This document shows, piece after piece, positions 50,698 to 59,900 of a DNA stretch of 64,000 bases (position 1 is the stretch's first letter; every line of letters begins with the position of its first letter). The stretch is from Candidozyma auris (taxonomy: Eukaryota; Ascomycota; Pichiomycetes; Serinales; Metschnikowiaceae). The position numbers and the translations under genes are program-made. The stretch is taken from contig NC_072814.1 in NCBI RefSeq assembly GCF_003013715.1, positions 124,001 to 188,000 on the forward strand, given 5' to 3'. The notes below the pieces were generated by a model. The model was not told the origin of the DNA and did no database searches. It saw only the letters and a program-made list of their open reading frames with translations.

Positions 50698-51949
50698 AAA
50701 AACTCGATGGGTTAGGTTAAGCTTACTCTCCATCAAGTACATTGGGCAAGCAAATGAGGGACCTCATGTGATTATCATGTCGGATGCAAAATCGGGGTGA
50801 GATACTACTCAACTCAGTCCTGAACATAACCATAGCAAGTGAGAAAGAAGATCTCAGTCCTAGTACGAAAAAGACCAGGCAAGAAGGGTAATCACAGGTG
50901 ACACAACGGCAGTATTGGGGGCCCAGTTCTCTTTAAACGCACAATTTCATGAAGCAGTTTACTTCATTTTTCATTTTGCATTTTGGTGATGACCGTACTT
51001 TACTTAATTTTTTTTGTGGCGTGAGTTGAGTGGAGACGACGAGAGTTAGTGAAACTGGTTTTTTTTTGGTAGAAAACCTGCTGCAATAGGGGAAACAGCG
51101 ACTGCTGCATGGAAATGGTATGGAAGGTTTAAAAGAATGTCGCGTTGTACCGCAGTATGAAGCTTCACTCACGTTCCAACGTTACACGTTTTTCTTTCTC
51201 ATTTTTAACACCTTGTTCTCTTTTGCAGCCTAGAGCCTGCCTGGCGTTCAGATTAAAGCGCCAGAGTTGCTGCGACATTTTTGGCTAAATCTCTCATACA
51301 AAAGAAATAGCAGACGGCATATAATGCAAAGGTGTGTATGGTGCGGCAGTGCAATAGGGGGTTACCCGACAATAGCGCGCGACTTGAGCCAATCACAGCT
51401 TTTGACCCGCGCGAGCCGCCTGCATGTCGCACTTCACTCATGGCAGCTGGCAATCATTAAAATAGTGAGGTGAATTCCCCCTAGCTGCTTTCCTAGACTT
51501 TCTTTTCGCGCTGTTCATATTCAATCAGCTTTTTTTTTCTACCAACACTTTTTGTTTCTCGCGCACTCAGTGTCACCCTTAACCCTACCGATTTTTCCCA
51601 CGCAAAACCTGGGATAAATACATTAGGTGTCGACTTCTAGTGCTTGTGGTCATTTCCTTGGAGGTATCCACATTTTTTTATATCAAAGTTTCATTCTCTT
51701 GAGGTTTGAAACCCTTTTGGCTGAAGTTTTTTTATATCCTTTCTTTCGCCTCCCTTTGAACTTGGCTGGTTATTGCCACCGTGTTCAAGAAAATCCTGTG
51801 TGCAAGTGACTTCTGACTCCTTGATTGGCTGGTTCAGAAGAAAGTTTGAGTGCGCGCCACCCTTGGTACAACTCATCCAAACGTTTGCCTCCCAACACTT
51901 GTGCCAGACTGCACACAACTGTGTACCTTAGTCTAACACCATTCACACT
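50698..51949. other. Long intergenic region, 1.25 kb
   Basis: Upstream of the gene at 51950. It contains CCAAT words (near 51389 and reversed near 51823), GC-rich GCGCGC patches (51378, 51411), and a C/T-rich stretch from about 51480 to 51780 that could be a transcribed leader. No gene or RNA recognised. Confidence 0.5.
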
Positions 51950-53083
51950 ATGGCATTGTGTTCTCAAGCATTTTCCTCAGCTAAGCGCTCGTGCGACTTT
52001 GGCTCGTCTCTGCTGCAATGCACGCCAACTAAGAAGGTTTGTTTATCTAAGCTTGGTCTCAACTCTTCCAAACCAATCAATCGAAGATGTTTCACTAAGT
52101 TTCAGGATCCTGTGGCATTCTGCTCGTCGTCTGAGTCTGACGGGGATCTGGACGACCAGCAGTCGTGCTATAGTGCCGACCAAGCCCGCGCCAAAAGAAG
52201 AGCATCCACAAGAATGTCGTTCTCCGTTAATAACGAACTTTCAAAGGCCGTTTCACAGTACAGTGATGACGAGGACGAGCAAGACTTGGAGGCTTCTTGC
52301 TGCGGGTCCCCCCAATCTTCACACGGCGATGCAAACCTTGATTGCAAATTGATGAGTTCGCCTCGCGCCTCTGTCCACATTGGCCTGCTGGGCAACCTTC
52401 AGGCTTGCCATGGCCACCGCAACTCAATCTCAGCCGCTAGCTTCTTGCCCATCTCTGACAACAACAACCTGTCGAGTTCTAGCACCAAGAAACAGCATAT
52501 TTCTCAACTGGATAAGTGTTCGAGAATGAAGTGCTTCGACTACCTTGTTGGTGCGATAGATGAGGCTTGGGCCAGGTACTGCGATGCTGCATCATATGTG
52601 GAAGATGAGACTTATGGGTATAGCACACCCAATTCGGTCGCTACCGACGACGAGGATGACTACTTTGGCAACTCTACCGACTTGACTGATTATGAGAGTG
52701 ACTTCGAGCATGAGCACAAGCACAAGCCAAAGCACCGGCTGAAGGCTGGTGCTAGCGCTGCTGCTGGTGCGCACTTCAAAAAGCCTTCCATGGCAGCCAA
52801 GCCCGTGGGTATTATGGCCAATGACAACGTCAACTGTGCCTCGTCCACACTGAAGGACCCTTCTTCGTGCCAGTTGCTGGCATTGAAGGACAGATTGATC
52901 AAGGCCAAGTACTTTTTGCAGGATCTTTTGGAGTCGGATGACTACCATGATGCCTGTGCTTTCTGGAAGCGCTGGGACATGATCAAGTATGCCGCCATTG
53001 AGTTGGTTGAAGATGACGACGATGACGAGGTCATCGAGTCCACCATCGACGATTTGGAGGAAGGGCGTCTTTTTACCAACTAG
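51950..53083 (+). CDS. Unrecognised acidic protein
   Basis: 377 residues. The protein alternates low-complexity Ser/Asp/Glu segments with two more ordered blocks: residues about 188-205 (KCFDYLVGAIDEAWARYCDA) and the C-terminal region (LALKDRLIKAKYFLQDLLES, DDYHDACAFWKRWDMIKYAA, then IELVEDDDDDEVIESTIDDL). These look like the conserved parts of a fungal family, but I cannot name it. It also has a His/Lys-rich patch (EHEHKHKPKHRLK). A CTG codon at 52469 lies in a Ser run. The long upstream region suggests regulated expression. Confidence 0.75.
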   Translation: MALCSQAFSSAKRSCDFGSSLLQCTPTKKVCLSKLGLNSSKPINRRCFTKFQDPVAFCSSSESDGDLDDQQSCYSADQARAKRRASTRMSFSVNNELSKAVSQYSDDEDEQDLEASCCGSPQSSHGDANLDCKLMSSPRASVHIGLLGNLQACHGHRNSISAASFLPISDNNNLSSSSTKKQHISQLDKCSRMKCFDYLVGAIDEAWARYCDAASYVEDETYGYSTPNSVATDDEDDYFGNSTDLTDYESDFEHEHKHKPKHRLKAGASAAAGAHFKKPSMAAKPVGIMANDNVNCASSTLKDPSSCQLLALKDRLIKAKYFLQDLLESDDYHDACAFWKRWDMIKYAAIELVEDDDDDEVIESTIDDLEEGRLFTN

Positions 53084-53382
53084 AGTGTTTTCCATACGTA
53101 CATTCTATGCATGGAACGCACGGAGATGAAGATACGTGATTTGCTTTTTCCTTGTTTTATTATTTCAATTTGGGTAAGTTTAGGGGTTGAATTAACGAGT
53201 TACCGGGGACGTGCCCCGGGGTATATACTTGTATCATAGAAATCAAATAACAACTAGAATGAAATGTAGAAGCGAGCACCAGTTAATTTACCGCTTAAAG
53301 TGAGTGTGCACAGGCTAAGCAACGCTCAGCGCACATTTGGAGCACCACACATTTAGACTCTCTCCACATCAACTCTCACACC

Positions 53383-53938
53383 ATGTTGTTTTTCCAGGTG
53401 ATCTTGACGCTCTTCGCATCTGTATGGGCCGTAAAGGTCGACATTGGTAAGTCAGCCAATTCATGGGAACCTTAAATCTCACTACTAACCTCAGACGTGA
53501 CTCATGTTCCAGCCGACTGTGACCAGAAAACCACCGTAGGCGACCACGTCCAGGTCCATTACAAAGGCAGTTTGGAAGATGGGACCGTGTTTGACTCATC
53601 TTTCGGCAGACTGCCCATTGGGTTCCAAATTGGCGCGGGCAGAGTGATTGCCGGCTGGGAACAGGGTCTTTTGAACATGTGTGTGGGCGAAAAGCGTACC
53701 TTGACCATTCCCCCGGAGCTAGGCTACGGCGCCAGCGGCATCGGGCCCATTCCGCCAAACAGTGTCTTAGGTATGTGTTGCTACTTTGGATGAGATCTCT
53801 GAGGTGTTTTGTTTTTTTATCCAGCGTTTTGAGCGACTGTCGTCGGTCTTGTATCCCAATTTTGTATTCAGAATCTTACTAACATTAGTCTTCGACGTGG
53901 AGTTGGTGGAGGTGTATCGGCCACACCAAGAGCTCTAG
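53383..53938 (+). CDS. FPR2: ER-type FKBP peptidyl-prolyl isomerase (three exons)
   Basis: Exons 53383-53446, 53495-53770 and 53889-53938 give 129 residues. A signal peptide (MLFFQVILTLFASVWA) is followed by one FKBP domain: VGDHVQVHYKG, GTVFDSSFGR, GAGRVIAGWEQGLLNMCVGE, KRTLTIPPELGYGASG, and NSVLVFDVELVEV after splicing. Length and layout match yeast Fpr2 (FKBP13). The C-terminus is HQEL, like an ER-retrieval signal. The CTG at 53611 falls where Fpr2 has Ser before Pro, consistent with CTG read as Ser. Its role is proline isomerisation during folding in the ER. Confidence 0.93.
53447..53494 (+). other. FPR2 intron 1 (48 nt)
   Basis: Donor GTAAGT, branch TACTAAC, acceptor CAG; the branch A is 6 nt from the intron end. 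It interrupts codon G|AC (Asp) just after the signal peptide. Confidence 0.9.
53771..53888 (+). other. FPR2 intron 2 (118 nt)
   Basis: Donor GTATGT, branch TACTAAC, acceptor TAG; the branch A is 6 nt from the end. Splicing restores the conserved LVFDVEL strand through codon G|TC. Confidence 0.93.
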
Positions 53939-54133
53939 AGGGTGTCTTTTGGGCCAATGGGTGCGAAATGGCCAAGTATAGGCGCTCGTTGCTCAAGCAG
54001 GTCAGATGCTTCGCACCCACGCCCCATAGTTAAGCGCCCCATATTAGATGATGATGCGCAGCATCCATAGAAATCACTCCAGCCTCAATTCCCTTCTAAT
54101 TTGTAGCAACACTCCGCCAGCCTCTATTCCTTC

Positions 54134-54955
54134 ATGATGTCCCGCTTCAAAAAGCCATTGGAGGACTTTCTAGCACTGGCCAAAGACTTTGCTGTGATAT
54201 ACTCAACGTCATCGGCGCCGTTGGTGCTGCGCAACACTCGCAGAATATGTATCCTTGACTCGTCGTTCAACCCGCCCCATTTGGCCCACTACTCCATGGC
54301 GAGGGAGGCGTTGCAATACCAATTTGAGTCCAAGATGCTCCAACGCGATCAATTGCTGTTTGTGCTTCTTTTGCTGGTCAAAAACGCAGATAAGCTTGTG
54401 CCGCAGCCGGCTCTGTTTGAGCACCGTTTAGCCATGATGCAGCTCATGGCAGACTACTTGCACGAGAACCTTGATGTAGACGTGAGCATTGGCCTCACGA
54501 GCCATGCCAAGTTCGTCGATAAGTCGGTTCTGCTTCTTAATTACATTCGGGACTTGTCAATCGAGCAGGTTAAATTGACCTTCTTGGTAGGCTTCGACAC
54601 GTTGGTGAGAATTTTTGAGCCAAAATACTACTTGCCGGACAAGTTGCTGGATCTGCTCAACGAGTTCATGAAAACAACAGACTTGTTCTGCTTGACGAGG
54701 CCAGATAACGTAAACTCTTACCAGAACCAGGTGGACTATGTGCGCCACATTCGCCATGGCAAAATCGCCCATATCCCCCAGGCATGGTCGGACTCCGTGC
54801 ATCTTTTTAGTTTCGACAACCTGGAGGATATCGATAAGTTGGGCTCTGTGAGCTCCTCGGCGATCCGGGAGGCCTTGTGCCAGAACCCCGACCAACCTGT
54901 CCCGGTCATTCCTCAGATAAGAAACTATATCACAGAAAACAAGTTATATCAGTGA
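54134..54955 (+). CDS. POF1: Nicotinamide-nucleotide adenylyltransferase-like Pof1
   Basis: 273 residues. Nucleotidyltransferase fold with SFNPPHLAH (the HxGH-type motif, here HLAH at 49-52), LLLLVKNADK, TFLVGFDTLVRIFEPKYY and the C-terminal SSSAIRE (about 240-246, the ISSTxxR-type motif). This pattern matches yeast Pof1, an NMN adenylyltransferase-like ATPase linked to filamentation and protein quality control. Start at 54134 (ATG ATG). It is convergent with the next gene, the stop codons abutting. Confidence 0.85.
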   Translation: MMSRFKKPLEDFLALAKDFAVIYSTSSAPLVLRNTRRICILDSSFNPPHLAHYSMAREALQYQFESKMLQRDQLLFVLLLLVKNADKLVPQPALFEHRLAMMQLMADYLHENLDVDVSIGLTSHAKFVDKSVLLLNYIRDLSIEQVKLTFLVGFDTLVRIFEPKYYLPDKLLDLLNEFMKTTDLFCLTRPDNVNSYQNQVDYVRHIRHGKIAHIPQAWSDSVHLFSFDNLEDIDKLGSVSSSAIREALCQNPDQPVPVIPQIRNYITENKLYQ

Positions 54956-56374
54956 TTATATACCTATAACCAAGGCCATCATCGAGGCGACTATTGTAGC
55001 CACGTAGTTGGCGATACGCAGCGCCAGTGACTCTTGCTGCACCTTCTTCTCCAGCGGCGTGCTCTTGGACTCAGGGTTGGTGGGCGTACTAGCAACGTAG
55101 TTCTGGCTTTGCGAGTTGACACACTCGTTCTTTCCTCCACGAACAACTGCACTAATACTGCTCTTGGCCCACGTAGAACAGCTGAATTTTTCGTCCGAAG
55201 ACTTGACTTTGGCGCTTCCTCTAACAAGCCTAAGCAGTGGCATCTTCACTTCCTTTATTGGGCCAACTAGCTCAAGAGCACCCCCAATTACCGACAACAG
55301 CTCAAAGAAATCAATGTTATGCAAGTGGGTGTTGTTGGCAAGCACCAAGCCTCCATCTACCATATCCAACTCGTCCACCTGGACGTTCTTCAAATTCATG
55401 TTGTTGTTCAACGATAAAGTGCCGCCCACCTTGGTCAACTTGGACAACTGAACTGACTCAAACTTGTTTTTATCTAAGCTCATGGATCCCTTGCACTCTT
55501 TGAGCTCGCCGAGCTCGAGCTGTTCCACGTTGTGGATGCTCAAGTTTTGTGTTCTTCGTAGACTAGGCAAATCGATATTCATATGGTCACCGTTGGCGCC
55601 AATGTGGAGCATATCGGTAACTTCTTCAACTTCGGCACTGAGCGACTCTAAGAACCTGTTGTTGTTGATATTCATTGTCGACATCTCGGGAGAAGAGACG
55701 CCGATAATGTAACTGAGAGACGTGTCAGAAATAAGTATACTGGTGAGCTTCTTGAGCTTCTCGAAGGCCATGTCGACGGTGCTTAAGATCGGAAGGACCC
55801 GCCATTGGATCTTCGATACGAGATTGAGTTTAGGAGCCTGAAGATATCCCAACGACGTGAGCTCGTACAAGCTGAACTCCCCCGTGATTTCTTGCAACTT
55901 GGGGAGCTCTATTCTTACAAGGGCAGAAGAGTCCTTGATCTCAAGCAGTCCGTCGATGTAGATTAAGTCGTCAAGCCTCAAAATGGCTTCGTCAAAGAGC
56001 GAAATCTCAATATTCCCCTCTATGTCCTCGCACCCAAGGATCTGATTCAAGTCTGCTTTGCTCCTGATAGTGTATCTCTCCAGGGCACATCTTCTGAGGC
56101 TCATCGGCTTGTCGAGAGACGGAATGGACGGCTCAAACGTGTCGGCCAGATCGTCCAAGGAGAGCGAGGCACTGATATCTGGGAAACGTTCTACGGATGC
56201 TAAATGGTTAGTTGATCAGAACCGCAAGGAGTAAAATCTACGTAGAAGGGTTGAGTTCATACTAGGAGACAACGGAGGCATAGGCTCCGACGCTGCGGTC
56301 TGATAATTCATAGCGTGGTAGCTCAAAGCTGCCGACACGAATTGGAAAATAAGGAAACTAGGCCGGAGTATCAT
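54956..56374 (-). CDS. Ecm33/Sps2-like GPI-anchored cell wall protein (two exons)
   Basis: Exon 1 is 56374-56263 and exon 2 56199-54956; together 451 residues. An N-terminal signal peptide (MILRPSFLIFQFVSAALSYH) is encoded by exon 1. The body has the receptor-L-like repeats of the Ecm33/Sps2 family (IEGNIEISLFDEAILRLDDL, YIDGLLEIKDSSALVRIELP, GGTLSLNNNMNLKNVQVDEL, DGGLVLANNTHLHNIDF). It ends with a CSTW and NEC pair and a hydrophobic tail (YVATIVASMMALVIGI) suited to GPI attachment. Ecm33 proteins support wall integrity. It is more diverged than Ecm33 itself, so I leave out the symbol. Confidence 0.87.
56200..56262 (-). other. Intron of the Ecm33/Sps2-like gene (63 nt)
   Basis: Minus strand: donor GTATGA (a variant of GTATGT), branch AACTAAC, acceptor TAG 8 nt past the branch A. 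It joins the signal-peptide exon to the body in frame (A|CA, Thr). Confidence 0.85.
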
Positions 56375-56931
56375 GGTGGGTGCAGAAAGAAATAAGTATG
56401 TGAGGAAACCTTTTTTCGCAGCCAAATGGTCGCAATTTATGCTCGTTGAGAATGCCCTAGTAGCAATGTGGAAGGCAACACAAAGTAGAATCAATGTACG
56501 AATTGAGATGAAAGCAAATAAATCAAATGGGCTAAAATATAAAAATAGGTCTCGAATGTTTCAGAAGAGTTCTATATGTGCTTATATTCAGTTGTAGTTT
56601 CTGTTGCAGCCAAATTGACGCATTCAGCGCTTGTTCCTAGTATACCAAAGTTTAGGTGCACCACACGTTGAAGTATTCTTACCGTCGACACATTTCATTC
56701 AGAGTGCTAGACCTTGCAACTCTCGCCTTAATTTTTTTGTTTCTATTGATACGTTTATTTCATTTTTGATTCTCTTATTTTTCAATTTTTTTTTTTTTCT
56801 TTTATTTATTTATTTCTTTCTTTCTCTCCTACGATGTATGGGACCAGTGAGAACTGTACAAGCCGATGCTCATCGCACTATATTTTTTGCCTCAACAAAC
56901 TACTTTCACTGGTATAGTTCAACTTGCAAGC
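56375..56931. other. Intergenic: divergent promoter before MDN1
   Basis: 557 bp. It holds a TTTTCGCAGCCA word (56413-56424) 39 bp before the GPI-protein start, a long T-rich tract (about 56728-56826) and a PAC-like element (56868-56876). No gene seen. Confidence 0.6.
56868..56876 (-). promoter_or_regulatory. PAC-like element upstream of MDN1
   Basis: GCTCATCGC on the plus strand, i.e. GCGATGAGC reversed, 55 bp before the MDN1 ATG. It fits the PAC box of ribosome-biogenesis genes, preceded by a T-rich tract. Confidence 0.5.
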
Positions 56932-59900
56932 ATGAGTCACTTCGTTGCTTTGAATGTCAATGACGCCGCTGTAAGGCTTAATATCTATAAACACCAGTTT
57001 CCGCAAAAAGCGGTTCCAGAACCGCTTGAGTTCACTGACCTGTTGATAGCTCACGATTTGGATAAGCTTGCAGCTCTAGCATTGCACCCTGACGCTACTT
57101 TGGCGATCTACTATGCGTACGGACCAATATTTCTTGACTTAATGGCTCGTTGGGTGCAGAATCCAGCCTGGTTTGAAAGAAACTATTGTGAGAGTCAGGG
57201 GATTACAAATCTAGCTCAGGGCTCCATTATACTTTTAGCATTATCTCGTGTCATTGGTTTGGCACCAGAATCTACAAACTTGATAGAGCACTTCCTCGAA
57301 TCTTATAAAGAGGAGGTTGATATTGACGTATCACTACCACCTTCAGACTTGCAAGCATTACTTTTGGCATTCTACCGTATTTACACATCAAATCCGCACA
57401 AGTTCAAACATTTCATTGACCTCAACAAATTATACAATGTCATAAATTTAGAGGATGAAGCTTATAATGTTTCCAAGATGATAGCGATCAGAATTCTTAG
57501 CAGATACCTCAATTCATCCGAAGAATCGCAAGCAATCATGATCCAAAAGCATGTCAAGGGTTCATTTGAGGGCTCATTTGACGGACAATCCCAGATAGAC
57601 TATAGATTTCTCCCATTGATAGAAGCTAAAAGATTCTCGAACCACACAAGATTGCCAACTTCGGTTTCTCACACGCAATCTGGCCAGCTCAAGATCCATC
57701 AGAATGAGTTGTCAAGTCTTGTCACTTGCGTCTGCGGGGTCCTCCTTTTTAACAAAAACTCAGAAAAGAAGCAAACAGAAGAAGAACAATTCGTTCCCAT
57801 TGAGGGCTCCGTTGAGGTTTTGAGGTGCTTGGCTTCTCACCTCCTGAAGGACAAGCCAGTGTTGCTTCATGGTGAGCCCGGATCCGGAAAAACATTTCTT
57901 ATTAATCAGATGGCAAAGTATATGAATTGCTCAGACTCAATCGTCAAGATACATTTGGGTGAACAGACAGACGCAAAGCTTCTCTTAGGGACATATACCT
58001 CAGGAGACACACCCGGCTCCTTTCAATGGAGGTCGGGTGTTTTAACTACAGCTGTGAAAGAGGGAAAGTGGATTTTGGTCGAGGACATTGACAAAGCTCC
58101 AACAGAAGTCCTTTCCATCCTCCTTGTGTTATTGGAAAAAAGGGAGCTCAATATACCTTCCAGAGGAGAGATCATAAAGGCTCACAGCGGATTCCAACTC
58201 ATATCAACCATAAGTACTTTGACAGACCGTAACTCAAAAGTACCTGATATGATTGGGTTACGTCTTTGGGAACAAATTGAGATGCCCAGACTCTCCGAAC
58301 CTGACTTGAAAGCAATTCTCACTACTAAGTTTCCTATCATTTCCAAGTTCATTCCCAAATTCATTACGCTATACAACAGAGTACTCCACATATTTTCCAT
58401 GCCGGCATTTATTTCCCTTAATAAAGGTTCACATCCAAGATCGATTTCTGCAAGAGACTTGATCAAATTTTGCAGACGCTGCGATATGTTGCTTCGCACA
58501 AAAGGTGCCACTAGCGATGACTCTCTTCTCGAGAGCATGATTTACGAAAGTATATTTGCTGAGGCAGTAGAATGTTTTGGCAGTGCCCTCACTGAAGCAT
58601 CTGCATCTGTACCGTTGATGAATGCTATCGGGGAAGTTTTGGAAATCTCGAGCACCAGGATCAACGTTTTCATTGATAGCTACGTGCCCTCTTTTCATGT
58701 TGAAAATGACACCATTGAAATTGGGAGGGCGCTACTTCAAAAAAGCTCAGTTGACAAAGCCCTTCTCCGTCGAGATGCTAGTAGGCAAGCCAATTTTGCA
58801 CGCACTAAACACCTGAAAAGGTTGATGGAGCAAATCGCCGTGGCAGTACAAATGGTCGAACCCGTCTTGTTGGTCGGTGAGACCGGTACAGGTAAAACTA
58901 CTGTTGTTCAAGAGGTGGCAAAGATGATGAACAAAAAATTGACTGCAATTAATGTCTCGCAACAAACGGAATCGAGTGATTTGCTAGGTGGATTCAAGCC
59001 AGTTAACACGATGACTGTTGCCATTCCATTACAGGAATCTTTCGAGAGTCTTTTTCTAGCCACATTCTCACAAAAGAAAAATGTCAAGTTTTCTGAATTG
59101 TTGTCTAAATGTTTTAACAAGAAGCAATGGAAGAATGTTTCAAAACTTTGGAAAGAAGCTGTAAAAATGGCAAGGGCCACTTTGGAAAAAGCTGAGAGTC
59201 CTGACCCAGGCGACACTACGGAGGGCGCACCAAAGAAAAAGAGAAAATTGAGCTCGTCCGAGAAATCAGCGTTGCTTGAAAAATGGTTGGAATTCAATAA
59301 GGGCATCGAAAACTTTGAAGCGCAGGCCGCAAGTCTCGAGAGTTCTTTCGTCTTCAATTTCGTTGAAGGGTCTTTGGTGAAAGCCGTCAGAAACGGTGAA
59401 TGGCTTCTTCTCGATGAAATAAACCTTGCATCTTCTGACACTCTCGAAAGTATTGCAGATCTTTTATCTGAGGTAAGTGACCAAAGATCTATTTTGCTCA
59501 GTGAGCGTGGCGATGTTGAGGCTATAAAGGCTCATCCCGACTTCCGCATCTTCGGTTGCATGAATCCGTCAACCGATGTTGGCAAGCGTGACTTACCAGC
59601 TAGTATTCGCTCTCGTTTCAGTGAAATCTACGTGCATTCTCCTGATAGAGACAAAGAAGATCTATTGCAAATTATAGACAAATACATCGACAGATATGCG
59701 GTTGGTGATGATTGGGTAGCTGACGACATCGCCGAACTATATCTCGAGGCAAAGTCTTTATCGGAAAAAAATAAGATCGTTGATGGTGCAAATCAAAAGC
59801 CACACTTCAGCATTCGTACACTTACCAGAACATTGACATACGTACGTGACATTGTCACCACATATGGATTGAGAAGATCGCTTTATGAGGGATTTTGTAT

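Noticed and set aside
53865..53888. Alternative reading of FPR2 ending in intron 2 without splicing
   Set aside because: Unspliced reading loses the conserved last FKBP strand, while the TACTAAC branch and TAG acceptor restore it exactly.
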